Source of the DNA: Albifimbria verrucaria
Lineage: Eukaryota; Ascomycota; Sordariomycetes; Hypocreales; Stachybotryaceae
Length of the DNA stretch: 64,000 bases
Assembly (NCBI GenBank): GCA_020081605.1
Contig: JAHREC010000009.1
Location: 744,001-808,000, forward strand
Reading direction: 5' to 3'
The notes under the pieces are model-generated. The model did no database searches, was not told the origin of the DNA, and saw only the letters and a program-made list of their open reading frames with translations. Positions 25,801 through 40,800 of the stretch are shown here, piece after piece. Every line of letters starts with the position of its first letter. Positions within the stretch are counted from its first letter, which is position 1. Position numbers and translations under genes: made by a program.

Positions 25801-28800
25801 GATTGTCATGCAGGGCCCCTCCATCTTCCGACAATATCTCTCAGATGAGCAGAAAACTGCTGCTGCGATTGTTTCCCATTGCCCTCCTGGGCTCCATACC
25901 GAGAATCAACTTCTTGGAACCGATTTTACAAGACTGGCGATCTGGGCTTCTACAACCCGGATGGAACAATTGAGTATTTTGGCCGGAAGGATACCCAAAT
26001 CAAAATTCGTGGATTGAGAGTAGAATTGGGCGAAGTGGAACATCATATCCGCTCCAATCTAGTTGGTGCTAGACAAATTGCAGTTGATGTCCTCCAAACA
26101 GATAGTGGCTCAAATTTGATCTGCTACATCTGCCTCACCGACGATACTGTCACTACGGGGCCAGGTTTGAGCTTGGATATTTTTGAACCGTTGAGCTCTG
26201 AATTACAGTCACAGATTGCTGCTGCTGTAGGAGAGCTTCAGGTCACACTTCCTTCTTACATGATACCGACAATATTTGTTCCTTGCCGTCATATGCCCCT
26301 TCTTAGCTCTACAAAGTTGGACCGAAAGTTCTTGAAACTCGCAAGCGCTTCGTTGAGCCAAGAGGACCTAGCAAAATACTCCCTTCTGGAAGCTGATAAG
26401 ATCGCTCCTGAAACCGAAATGGAAATCAGGCTTCAAGGGCTTTGGTCTACCATTCTTAAGGTCCCACTGGATAGCATTGGCCGAGATGATAGCTTCTTGC
26501 ATATTGGAGGCGACTCCATAGCGGCTATTCAGCTTGTCAGTGCTGCCAGAGAAGCCGGGATCAAACTCACTGTCAATGACATCTTTACCGACCCGCGACT
26601 TTCATCTGTTGCTACAAAGGCGGGCTTATATGATGATTCCTCCAAGCAAAATAAGTTGACACCTTTCTGCTTGGTCAATGAGGTAACCAAACAAATGCTG
26701 TTGCGCAGCGATTTGCGCCAACAGTACGGTCTTAAGCAAGACGAGGTTATTGAAGATGCATATCCATGTACAAAACTCCAAGAAGGCATGATGGCTCTCT
26801 CAGTCAAACAGCCAGGATCATACATTGGAAAATATGTTTACCGAATGTCCCCAGACATAGATATTCAGCGATTCCGGTCTGTTTGGGAACAAATAGTGGA
26901 TCTATGTCCAATCCTCAGAACCCGAATTGTGATGATAAATGATTCAGCGACACAAATTATAGTCAAAAGACCATCGTCCTGGCAAACAACGCAAGGCCGC
27001 ACTCTGCAGTCTTTGATAGACTCAAACAGATCTATTAATATGACCTATGGCTCGGAGCTTTGTCAGTATGGAATCGTTGAACACAATGGCTCATCGTATT
27101 TCCTATGGACAGTTCATCATGCCGCTCATGATGGCTGGACTGTTCGGTTGATTCTAGACACAGTCAAGAAGGCTTACCATAAGCTACCGATGGGTCCGCT
27201 ACATCCTTATGCGGGTTTCGTTAAATACATCATGGAGCTTGACAGAGAGGCTGCCTCCGAGTACTGGTCTAACCAACTGCGAGACGCCAAACGCGCGACT
27301 TTCCCACGACGAGCCTTAGAGATGACCCAGAACATAGCTGCGGAACAACAAGAATTTTGACAAAACCCATAGTCATGAAGGCCTCAGAGAACAGTTCAGT
27401 TACCAAAGCAACAATCCTACGAGCTGCATGGGCTTTCGTTTTGTCCCGATACTGCGATACAGATGATGTTTGCTTTGGCACAACGATCTCTGGCCGTCAC
27501 GCAGCTATCCCAGGCCTTGAAATGATGCCTGGTCCCGCAATTGCCACAGTTCCAGTGCGTGTTCGGCTGAACATGAATGATAAGGCGTCTGCGTTCCTAC
27601 AAGGAATCCAATCACAGGCTTCAGAAATGGTTGAGCACGAACAGTTTGGACTGCAAAACATATCCAAATTAGGATTGGATGCTCGAGATGCTTGTAAATT
27701 TTCGAGCTTGCTTGTTGTGCAGCCAATGCAGCATCTGAAAGGCAGATCTAACCCTGATGATCTTCTCGCCATGGCCGAAATTGAAGGTGACAATGAAGAA
27801 AAGCAGATACAGAACTACTTTAGCTATCCTCTCGTGGTACAGAGCCATATCCACGACGAGGGAGCAGACCTTGTACTTATATACGATGATGCTTCACTTG
27901 CTGAGGCTACGGTCGTTGCTTTATCGCATCATTACAATCAAGTGGTTCAGCAGCTGCTTGCTGAGCCAAATACAACTTTGAACAACATTTCTATGGCTGG
28001 TGAATGGGACTTACAGCAAGCTATGAAATGGAATCAGGAGAATCCGGAGATTATTGAATCATGTATTCATACGCTCATGGAGACGCAGGCACTCCAAAGA
28101 CCATCGTCAATTGCCATACGATCTTGGGACGCTGAGTTCACCTACGCCGAGCTTGACGCTGCTGCTAGCAGGTTATCACGCCATCTCATCAGTGTAACCG
28201 GCATCAAATCTGATGATCTTGTTCATGTCTGTTTTGAAAAGTCCGCATGGTTCTTTGTGTCAATTCTTGCCATCAACAAGGCTGGAGGAGCATGGGTTCC
28301 TCTTGACCCAGGTCATCCGATCCAGCGGCATCAACAGGTGATAAAACAAACTCAGTCTAAAGTGGCTTTGGCATCGTCAGAGAACATGGCACTATGCAAG
28401 TCGCTTTTCGGCAACGTTATCGAGGTCGGCTCAGAGTTGGATAAAAAGTTATCAGCAACAGGTTCGGATGTTTGCCTGCCCACCGTCTCGCCTTCCAACG
28501 CAGCATATGTGCTCTTCACATCTGGTTCGACGGGCACACCTAAAGGGCTTGTGATGGAACATCGCTCCGTGTGCACAAGTCAGACTGCCATTGCAAAGAG
28601 GCTTGGACTGACATCAAATGTTAAAATCCTTCAATTCGCCGCGTATGTTTTTGATCTTTGTATTGGAGAAATCGTTGCACCCCTTATATCAGGAGCTTGC
28701 TTATGTGTTCCATCAGAGGACATCCGCATGAATGGTTTAACAGAGTTCATACAGCAAACTGGAGTTAATTGGGCATTTTTAACCCCAGCCTTTGTCCGAA

Positions 28801-31800
28801 CACTCAAGCCGGAAGATCTTCCTGGTCTTGAACTGCTCCTTTAGCTGGCGAGGCTGTGGGACAAGACATCCTGGACACATGGTTTGGAAAGACCCGATTG
28901 ATCAATGGCTGGGGTCCAGCAGAAACTTGCGTATTTAGTACGCTCCAGGAATGGAAATCCGTCAAAGAAAGCCCATTGACCGTTGGATATCCCATCGGAG
29001 GTCATTGCTGGATAGTTGACCCTAATGATCCGCAGTCTTTGTCTCCTATTGGCACAATAGGAGAAGTGGTCATTCAAGGACCTACTTTGCTGCGAGAATA
29101 CTTGGCTGATCCCGCTAAGACTGAAGCTAGTCTCGTGCGAAATCTTCCTGGTTGGACCCCAGGAGAACCCTGCCCAACTGGAACCGTTTCTATAAGTCAG
29201 GAGATCTCTGTTTGTACAATCCTGATGGGACTATAGAGTTTGTCAGCCGCAAGGACACTCAAATTAAGATAAGAGGCTTGAGAGTGGAACTTGGTGAAGT
29301 CGAACACCACATCCGAAGATCTTTACGAGAAGCTTGCCAAGTTGTGGTTGAAGTGATAAAGACAGACAGCACTGCAAACCTTGTCTGTTATTTCTGCTTG
29401 TCAGAGGACACGAACATAGTGCAGGGTGATGTGAAATCAATCTCACAGGATATGCTTCTGGAACTCACGCCAGATGTTCAATCCCAGGTTGCATTGATGC
29501 TTGCCGACCTAAATGCGAACTTGCCTCGTTACATGGTACCAGCACACTTTATTCAATGCAAATACATGCCGGTCATCACCTCATTGAAACTTGACAGGAA
29601 GAAGCTGCAAGAGATCACGGCATCGCTGAGCGCCAATGACTTGGCTAAATATTCCTTGTCAGAGGGTGAGAAGCGAATGCCCGAGACTGTGATGGAAAGA
29701 CAGTTCCAGAAACTTTGGTCAACTATACTTGACGTATCCGAGAATTTGATCGGGCGGGATGACAGCTTTTTGCAGATTGGCGGTGACTCTATTGCTGCAA
29801 TCCAGCTAGCTACTGCTGCCCGAGAGATTGGAATTATTATCTCGGTCAAAGATATATTTTCCAACTCGACCTTGCAATCAATGGCCTCCAAGGCTGTACT
29901 TGCCACAGCAGAGTCGAGCCAAAACAACGTATCTCTTCCGCCTTTCAGCCTGTTGCCTCAGTTCTCTTCCGAGATTGAAGAAATCTTGCGTGATGAATGC
30001 AAGTTATCTGCGCGACAGGTCATTGAAGATGCGCTTCCTTGTACGTCTCTCCAGGAAGGTCTCATGGCTCTGACAGCGAAGCAGCCTGGTTCGTATCTGG
30101 CAAAATATGTTTACCGTCTAGGTAAAGTAGACGTTCCTCGGTTCAAAAAAGCTTGGGAAAAGACGGTAGATTTATGCACAAACCTACGTACTCGAATAGT
30201 TCCCTGGGAAGAAGCTCAGTCCAAGTTGTCGTGAAAGAGCGTATCAAGTGGGACATGCCTAGTGCTGGCATGGGAGTAGTTGACTTCATCAGTCAGCCGA
30301 AGCACAAAGCCATGGGCTATGGAACACCATTATCTAAATACGCCATTGTTTCTCAGGGAGGCTCCAAATATTTTATTTGGATTGCTCATCACGCTACTTA
30401 TGATGGATGGACAATCAAGATGGTTCTCTCAACGCTCTACAGTTTGTATAAAAATGAACAACCGGCACCTCTGCGCCCTTACTCTGGATTTGTCAAATAC
30501 ACTATGGATATTGACAAAGCCGAGGCTGACCAATTCTGGAAAAACCAGCTCAAAGGTGGCAAGAAACTCGTCTTTCCGCCTCCTCCAGAAGACTCGAGAA
30601 CCGGGTCAGAAACGAGCACGAAGCTCTTTTCACGTTCAATCATGTTTCCACAGTTGCCATCGCACTCTATTACAAGAGCATCAGTCATTCGTGCAACCTG
30701 GGCTATTATTTTGGCTCGTTACTGTGGAACAGGGACATCTGCTTTGGTACCACTGTTTCAGGCCGTCAAGCAACAGTACCTGGCCTTGAACAGATGCCTG
30801 GCCCGATGATTGCTACAATGCCAGTCCGCATCCAGGTTGACGGAGAGAAGCACATTTCAGACTTCCTTGCCTGTGTGCAGAATCAAGCATTGGATATGGT
30901 GCCCTACGAGCAGTTTGGTCTCCAAAACATTTCCAAACTCAATGATGATGCTCGAGTTGCATGTCAATTTTCAACACTTCTTGTCATCCAACCAGCATTG
31001 AAAGCAGGTCTTCCTGAGGATGAAGAAAAGCCATATTGATTCTTGGTGATTCCGAGCAATCGATGGCTCAGGAAACAATGGAGAGTTATTTCAACTATCC
31101 CTTAAGCTTGATCTGTAATATGTATCACGACCACGTCGATTTGAATCTTCATTTTGACCCGAGGGTTCTATCGATGGATCGTGTTGAAGCCTTGTCCCAT
31201 CACTTTGAGCATGTGTTGCAGCAGTTGCACACCACTGAACAGAAGCTGTTATCTGATGTATCGTTAATTGATTCTTGGGAGATCCAACAGGCAATAAGCC
31301 ACCAGAGTACCAAGGCTTCGGTACAAAGTTGTACTCATTGGTTGATACAAGAGAAAATATTGACTCGTCCAGACATGGAGGCAGTCGTATCCTGGGATGG
31401 AACTCTTACTTATGCCCAGCTGGGTGTATTTGCATCTCGTTTAGCATCAAAATTGCAGAGCTTTGGAGTTGGCCCCGAGGTCCTTGTGCCTATATGCTTC
31501 GATAAATCTATCTGGGTTATAGTAGCCATGCTATCAATTCAAATGGCTGGCGGTGCAATCCTACCTCTGGATCCGAAAACAGCAGGACGCCAAACACAAT
31601 TGTCTTTCGGAGATCAAACATTCAATATTATGTTGACAACTCCTGAGTTTCACAGGAATTTCGACAAGACAGGAATCAATGTTATTCTTGTTGATGAGCT
31701 TCACCTCATGGAAATGCCCGACTCAGTGCTGCCCGTATCTTCCATTACAGGACCCCAAAACTCCAGTGTAGTGAGCTTCACTGCGGGTCGTACTAGCGAA

Positions 31801-34800
31801 GCTAAAGCTGTCATATTCCAGCACGACCAGATATGCTCCGCTGCAATTGATTACATTAACAACTCGCACGTCAATTCGGAGACTAGGGCTCTGCAGTTCG
31901 CGCCTTATACGTCCAGCAATGCCATCCTGCAGATATTCGCAACTCTCATTCAAGGTGGATGCATATGCACTCCTTCAGAGTCGTCCAGGCTAAGCGATAT
32001 ATCGAATGCGATTAATAGCATGAGAGCTAACTGGGCACTTTTGACACCAACGGTAGCTGATTGTCTTTCTCCACATGAGGTTTCTTGCTTGAAGACAGTA
32101 TGCCTCAGCGGTGAGATGATTTCCCACAGAACTAAGGAACGTTGGGAGCATTTAGTTCAGTTTTCCTCAGTATATGGCTGCACAGAAACGTCGTTCTGCG
32201 CTTGGAATGCCAACATGACCTCAGAAGCACCTGGCAATATTGGAAAACCAACATCGTGTGAGTTTTGGGTAGTTGACCCTGCCAATCACAAGGATCTTAC
32301 TCCGATCGGATGTGTAGGAGAGTTGCTGGTTAGCGGACCCTCACTTGCCCGTGGATACTATCAGGCCAACTCAAAACAGCTCAAAAGCTGGATTTATGAT
32401 GTCGATTGGCTACCTGGAGGTGTGAAGGAACGAGTTTTCTGTACTGGTGATTTAGTTCGTCGCAATTCAGATGGCACATTTGACTTGGTTGGCGATAAGG
32501 AAACACAGAAACACTACCGAGGACAGAACGTTGGATTCAAAGACATCGAAAGGCACGTACAAAAAGATTTGCCAGATGATATGAAGGCTCTTATCACGAC
32601 GGTTGGAGGAGAAGAATCGCCATGCCTCGTTGCCTTACTATGGAGTATCAGTGGGAATCAAAACGATTCACCATTATCGCTCTGTCAAAATATTTCACCA
32701 GAAGTGTCGGCCATACTGGCGTCCGTTGACTCTTCCTTGAAGATGCGTTTGCCTTCTGACATGATTCCTGCTGCCTATTTGTTCTTCGAAGGTAGAGTCA
32801 GTCACACAGAGTTTGGTCTGCTCGATATAAATGCATTCAAGTCACAGATAGCTACCCTTACCACTCAAGAGTGTCTAGCTTATGGTGCAGGATCTGTCTT
32901 ATCCGTCGCACCAACAACCCCTACGGAAGTCAAACTTCGGGGCTATGGGCTGAGATTCTGCATATTGATGCAAATAGTATTGGGAAAACTGATAGCTTCC
33001 TTCGCCTGGGAGGAGACTCTATCACCGCGATCCAACTAGTATCACAGGCTCGTGAACAAGGTCTCGGCCTCACAGTGGCAGCAATTTTTAGAGATCCTCG
33101 TTTAGCACAAATGGCTGAGGCCGCCTCCGCTGACTCCAGCTCCACGAACTACGATTCTGCGCCTTTCAGCATGATTGCGGTTGCCGACCAAGAAGCAGTG
33201 AAATCTAAGATTCGTCAACTATGTCAATTATCGGATAAGGCAGTCATTGAAGATGCATACCCATGCACGAAAGTCCAGGAAGGCCTGATGGCTTTGACAG
33301 CAAAACAACCAGGTTCATATATCGCCAAACAAGTTTACGAATTACCTGGCTATGTTGATATAGAACGTTTCAAGATGGCTTGGGAACGCACGTGTCAAAC
33401 ATGCTGCAACTTGCGGACGAGAATCGTGACAGTAGGGGACTTATCAATCCAAGCTCTCATCACGAACGATTTTCGATGGGAGTTAACTGATGGCATGAAC
33501 CTACAGCAATACCTTTCCGTTTGCCAAGGATTTGAAATGGGATACGGCACATTACTATCCCGATCCGCCATAGTCAAAGACGAAAATGGTTCTTTATGCT
33601 TCGTTTGGGTTGCGCATCATTCGGTCTTCGATGGTTGGACAATCCAAGTTATAATGGACACACTAAATCGACATTACCATGGACTGGTGTTGCCTATCCA
33701 CAAACCTTACGCTGGATTTGTCAAATATGTCACCAGTGCTAACCAGCTTGAGGCTGCTGAGTACTGGAAGACAACTTTGTCGGAAGCAAAACCTGCCGAA
33801 TATCCTCCGCCAGTACATATTGGCAAGGCGAACTCCGTGGAAACTAAACCAACCAGTAGAGTTTTCAAATATGAAGTCGATCTTCAGCAAGTAGGTGATA
33901 ACACCATCACCAGAGCTTCGGTCCTGAGAGCAGCCTGGGCTATACTTCTCTCCCGCTACTGCGACACAGATGATATTTGTTTTGGTATGACAGTTTCTGG
34001 GAGACAGGCATCTGTGCAAGGCCTAGAAACAATGGCTGGGCCAATGGTGGCTACAGTTCCTGTCAGGGTTCGCCTCGACCGTAAGCAGGCTGTACGTGAT
34101 TTCTTGCAGAGCATTCAGAATCAGGCGTCCGAGTTGGTCACGTATGAGCAATATGGACTACAGTCTATATCCAAAGTTAGCGAGGATGCACGAAATGCTT
34201 GCAACTTCTCGAACCTGATTGTTGTACAGCCCTCACAAGTCACTAATGGCCGAGACACAACCCATCCACCAGTCCTCACCAATCGTACAACTGACGATCA
34301 TTCCCTCGAAGAAATGATGCAGGGCTACCTCAGCTATCCCTTAGTGCTCGAATGCATATTGAAAACCGGCAAGGCGGAACTGATGTTTATTTACGATTCT
34401 AGTAGGCTCTTAGAACCTCAGCTCGTCGCTTTGTCACGACATTATACCCAAATTGTCCAGCATCTTCAAAGTCACGAGCCTACACAGATCGGGGATGTCG
34501 ATCTTACGAGCTCTTGGGACTTGGAGCAAGCCATGAAATTTAACAATGTCGAGAATTCCAGCTTGAAATTCATCGATGCCTGTTTCCATGACTTAGTGGA
34601 GCATAAAGCAGCCAAGCACCCGGAAAAACTGGCAGTCTGTGGATGGGACAAATCGTTCACTTATGGTCAACTTAACGCGTCCTCAAATAGGCTCGCACAC
34701 TATCTGGTTCACGATATTGGCGTCAAAGTCGAAGATATTGTACACATACTCTTCGAGAAGTCAGCTTGGTATGTTGTCTGTATCCTTGCTATTAGCAAAG

Positions 34801-37800
34801 CGGGTGGCGTCTGGGTGTCCCTAGATCCTTCTCATCCTTTGCAGCGCCATCAATCAATAATTGATCAAACCAAATCCTCCGTTATATTGTGTTCACCTAG
34901 CCATGTCGAACAAGGCAGAAAGATCATTTCTACAGCGATTGAAGTTTCGACTGGCTTGGATGAAAGTCTCACAAGATATGGCTACCAGGCCTTCCAACGA
35001 CCTGATGTCCAAGTCTGTGGAAAGAACGCAGCATATATCATTTTCACATCTGGTAGCACAGGAGTGCCGAAAGGAGTTGTCATTAAGCAGAGCTCTCTAT
35101 GTACGAGTATAACAGATCTTTGCAGAGTATGTGATATACATCCCAGCAGCAGGATCTTGCAATTTGCATCATATATTTTTGATATGTCTCTCGGGAAATA
35201 ATGATGGCACTTTTTGTGGGTGCTTCCATCTTCATGCCGTCTGATCATGACCGCATGAACGATCTTCAGAAGTTTATTCGGGACAACAACGTCAACACGA
35301 TGATCACGACTCCTTCCTTGGCAAAGACATTCCGTCCAGAGGAGGTGCCCTGCTTGAAGCATCTCATGATAGGCGGCGAGCCTATTAGCCGAGATCTTCT
35401 CCCGATTTGGTTTGGCAAAGTGCGACTTATGAATGTATGGGGGCCGACTGAAGGCACAGTTATAAATGCCTCGCATGAGTACAAGTCATTGGAAGATTCT
35501 CCAAGTACTATTGGTGGACCAATTGGTGGATTCTTATGGATTGTTGATCGAGATGATCCAACTCGATTGGCACCCATTGGCACTTTGGGTGAGCTCATTC
35601 TACAAGGACCCGTTGTCCTTCGTGAATACTTCGGAAATCCTTCCAAGACACAGGAAGTCACCATTACTGAACTACCTGAATGGATGCCTCGCCGAACAAT
35701 GCCCCATTGGGACCGTGCCTATAAATCCGGTGATTTAGCATCATGGAATCCTGACGGCACCATCGAATTCTGCTGCCGTAAAGATAATCAAGTTAAGATC
35801 AGGGGCTTGCGAATTGAGCTAGGCGAGGTAGAGTTTCACCTTCAGGCCTGCATGACCCAGGCTCAACAAATTGCTGTGGATGTCGTGAAGACGGCTTCAG
35901 GTGTTACTTTAGCTGCGTACTTTTGTTTACCAGCTGGCTCTGATACACTTATCGACACGACAACTGAGCCAGCTTTTCTTCCGCTCACATCTGAACTGAG
36001 ATTCGAACTGGCCGCGATAGCTGGGAAGCTTGGTGTGTCTCTTCCTCGCTATATGATACCCACGCTTTTTATTCCGTGCTCCTACCTGCCTTATACTATC
36101 TCTGGAAAACTTGATAGAAAAAAGCTATTAGGCTTGACAACATCTATGAGTTCAGAGATGCTAAAGACATACACACTTTCGGCCGAATCAAAACGTGCCC
36201 CTGAGACGGATATGGAGGGCCGCCTGCAGCTTCTTTGGGCTGAAATTTTGAACGTTCCAAGCGAATCTATTGGTCGTGATGATAGCTTCCTGGAGGTAGG
36301 CGGTGACTCAATCGCTGCCATTCACTTGGTGACTGCAGCTCGTGATATGGGCATCACGCTTACTGTCAAGGATATCTTTGATGATCCACGACTGCTGGCT
36401 GTTGCGCTGATAGCGGAAAAGAGCGTGGGCTCCGAAAATGGCCAGTCTCTCGAACCTTTCAGTCTGTTGGAGACTTCAACAAAGGAAAAGAGCCTTTCTA
36501 AGGAAGTACTCGACTCATGTAGCTTGGGACCTCACCAGGTCGTCGAGGATGCTTTCCCTTGTACCAAGCTCCAAGAAGGTCTCATGACCCTGGCAGTTAC
36601 ACAACCCGGCTCCTACATTGCCATTTATGCATATAAATTATCAAAGAATGCAGATACAAAGCATTACAAAGCGGCTTGGGAGCGTACCGTACAGAAATGT
36701 GCCTGTCTCCGAACACGCATCGTCAACATCGAAGGACAACCGATCCAACTCGTTGTAAAAGACGACATTCAATGGGATGCTGCACCACATGGCTTAGGGT
36801 CTTATCTGCAAGAATGCCAGGCCATGGAAATGCAATATGGCTCACGTCTAAGTCGATATGCTCTTTTGACAGACATGGATGGCCAAAGCTATTTTGTCTG
36901 GACCCTGCATCATGCTATTCATGATGGCTGGACTTTGAGTCTAGTTCAACAAGTTCTTTACAACGAATACCGGGGCATGCCAACACTTTCTATGCAGCCT
37001 TATTCACATTTAATTAAATACATTATGGATATCGATGAGGATGCGGCCCGTACTTACTGGAGTAACCAGCTTCAAGGCGCAAGACGAGCCAGTTTCCCAC
37101 CTGCTCCAAAGCCAGACCAAAAAGAGAGTCGTACAAAGATTTTCAGGAATACGATCAATTTTTCCAAGGATCAGAAAAGCTCTGTCACCAAAGCTACAAT
37201 TCTACGAGCAGCATGGAGTATGGTCCTTGCTCGCTATAGCGACACCGACGACATATGTTTCGCAACGACAGTCTCAGGTCGACAAGCTCCAGTCCCCGGT
37301 ATTACGGAAATGCCTGGACCTGCCGTAACCACTGTTCCAATCCGCGTACGACTTGACGGCCAAACTACAGCAACGCAGTTCTTGCAGAAAATCCAGTCTC
37401 AGGCAACGGAGATGATCGCCTTCGAACAGTATGGTCTACAGAAGATTCAGAAGTTAAGCGCAGATGCTAAGGAGGCTTGCGACTTTACCAGTCTGCTCGT
37501 AGTACAGCCAAAAATCTTGTCTCTTCAGAGCTTGAATGCAGCGATTCTTTCATGACACTGGCCGAGACTAAACACAATGCTACAGAAGATCTCATGCAGA
37601 ATTACTTCAGCTACCCGCTTGTTGTCCAAGCATACCTTTGGGACGAAGGCATTCAATTCATTATCGTCTACAACTCGGCTCTATTGGAGGAGCCTCGGAT
37701 TATTGCGCTTACGAACCATCTTGAGCATGTTTTCCGACAACTTCTAACACTCACCGATGAGCCTGTTCAAGACATCTCAATCGCGGGTCCTTGGGACATG

Positions 37801-40800
37801 GAGCAATCAATCCATTGGGACTGTGCAAATCTTTCCGCAGCTAATGCTTGCGTTCATGATTTGGTCTCTGCTCGGGCTGCAGGGAATCCTGGCAAGGAAG
37901 CAATTTTCTCGACCGAGCGAAGTATGTCGTACGCCGAGTTGGAAGCTCTGTCGAATCGTGTCGCAAACCATCTCTATAAGCTTGGTGTGCGTCCAGAGAC
38001 AAAGGTTCCCTTTGTTTTGAGAAGTCAATCTGGACAATCGTCGCAATCCTTGGAATCATGAAAGCTGGTGGTGTGTTTGTGCCACTTGATCCTACTCATC
38101 CAGTCAGCCGCAGACAAGCTCTTGTCGCTGAAGTAAAGGCTCGCTATCTGGTGGTCTCGCCATCAACAGCCATTTCTTGTCAAGGAATGACTGAGTTTGT
38201 CATTGAAATCTCCGAAGAGGCTATATCCTCCATGCCTGAACGACCCATTAGCTCTGACCAGACGCTTGACAGACCCAAGGCTAATAACGGTGCCTATGTT
38301 CTCTTCACTTCTGGTTCGACCGGTACACCAAAGGGGTACTCATTGCACATAGCCCGATCGCTTCAGCACTCCTCGCTCAGAGAGAAGCCTTTGCGGTCAA
38401 TGAATCATCCAGAGTCTTCCAGTTCGCCAACTATGTCTTTGATGCCAGTGTGTTTGAGATCCTGACTACATTGATCCTTGGTGGCACAGTCTGTGTGCCC
38501 AATGAAACGGAAAGAATGCAAACGGCCACCGACTTCATAAATAGAGCGCAAATCAACATGGCACTCTTGACTCCTTCGTTTGTGAAGACACTTGAGCCTG
38601 AGAATTTGCCAACTCTGAAGACTCTAGTACTAGGTGGTGAGGCGCCCTCTAGAGAGGTGCTCAAAAAATGGTTCGGCAAAGTTGATCTGCGTAACGCTTA
38701 CGGTCCTGCTGAGGGCTGTATCGCCAGTTCAGTCCACAAGTACACATCATCAGAAGAGTCCTCCACCAACATTGGACGTGGGTTCGTTCATCGTTGCTGG
38801 ATTGTCGATGCTGATAACCATGATCGCCTGGCGCCTGTCGGCTGTGCTGGCGAGTTAGTTATTCAAAGTCACTCTATTGCCCGTGGCTACACCAACAATG
38901 AACAAAAGACGAAGGAGTCTTTCATCAGCAGCGTCGAGTGGATGCCACCATTCCTCACGAATGAATCCCTCAGATTCTACAAGACCGGCGATCTCGTAAA
39001 ACATAACCCCGACGGCACTCTAGAATATCTCGGCCGTAAAGATACTCAGGTTAAGATTCGCGGTCAGCGAATTGAGCTCGGAGAAATCGAGCACCAAATC
39101 GTCAACGCTCTACACAATGCTCAGCATGTTGTTGTTGACATAACCCGTCAACTGTCACAGGACGCATTGGTTGCTTTTGTCAGTCTTGATGACAGCACAG
39201 CCAGAACTTCAGCCTCCAGAGTCGAAATTCTAGAGATGACAGATGAGCTGCGTGCATCATACATAGATTTGGCAGCAACTCTTTCTGGTGTCCTGCCGGA
39301 TCATATGATCCCCAAATACTTCATTCCTATCGAGAAAATGCCCACCAATAGCTCTGATAAGATTGATAGAAAGTCTCTGCTTGAGCATATCAAGCTCTTG
39401 TCAGCTGATGAGCTTGCAAAATTCTCCACAAGCCAACAGCTACCTTTCCGAGACTGTTCCACGGACCTTGAGCGCTGGCTTCGCGCCCAATGGGCTCATG
39501 TGCTCGACATACCCGAGCCTAGAATCAGCGTAGATGACAATTTCTACCACTTAGGTGGAGATTCAATCCGCATCGTCACAATTTCCAAGCAAATTCTTGA
39601 TGAGCATGGAGTTAGCCTGGGTCTCTCGATCATCAATAGCAAGAACACCACTATAAGTGGTATGGCCAAATATATTGAGGACGAGAAAAATGAGATTGCC
39701 CAGGAGTCTGTCGCTATTGACCTCGAGGCACATATTACAGCAGTCACAAACCAATCGTGGGTTGTAGAACCTACAGGCTTCCTAGAACAGCCAATGAAAC
39801 CATTCTCACAGGACGACAATGTGTTCCTGACTGGTGCGACTGGTTTCTTGGGCACCGAGATCTTACGCCAGCTTCTTCAATCAACCAGCGTTAGGAAGGT
39901 CGTGGCCCTTGTCCGCGCCAAATCAGTGGAACAAGGCTTTGAACGTGTTCAAGAAACCGCCCGTATTGCCGGCTGGTGGCGCGACATCTTCGCCTCCAAG
40001 CTTGAGATTTGGACAGGAGATCTTTCCAAGACCCGTCTAGGTTTGAGCCCGAAAGAGTGGGCTCGAATGGAGGGAGCAGCTGGAGAACGCATCGACACCA
40101 TCATCCACAACGGAGCAATTGTGAACTGGAACGCTGACTATGAGAAGCTGCAGGCAGCCAATGTTCAGTCAACTGTGGACCTGTTAAAGGCTTCGGTACT
40201 CTCTCCGGCTCATCCAAGGTTCGTTTTTGTTACCGGAGGTATACGGATACCGAGGATACGCCTCGAGCTACAGCCAGTTATCACCTTGCAACTACAAACG
40301 GCTATTCTCAGACAAAATTCGTATCAGACAGCATAATCAATGAGATATCTGCCAAACTCCCAGCTAATCAGAACCGCATATCCATCGTTATGCCTGGTCG
40401 CATTATCGGAACTGCCCAAGAAGGTGTGTCGAATGTCGACGACTTATTGTGGCGTCTCGTTGCCGGAGCTGCTGCTCTGAAGGCATACCCAGAGGAGTCC
40501 GCAGAAGATTTTATGTACGTGGAGGATGTGGGAAGGGTCGCTGCGTCAGTCATTGATCAAGTGTTCACGCCAGAGCCTATTTCATCGTATGTCGACGTAC
40601 CTGGTGGTCTCCCAATGACAGTCTTCTGGGAGGAAGTCAACTCACAACTGGGGGTGCCTTGCCAGCCGCTGCCATGGGATGAATGGAAAAAGTTTGCTAT
40701 GGAGCAAATGTATGAAGTTGGTGACAAGCATCCGCTGTGGCCTGTCCAACACTTTTTGGGTCGCTTGGGTGGACCACGAGCAGAAGAATGGTCGAAGGAT

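Noticed and set aside
16940..39690. Epimerisation or N-methylation domains in the NRPS
   Set aside because: Spacing between T and A domains leaves room only for one condensation domain per module, and no methyltransferase motif was seen between A8 and A10.
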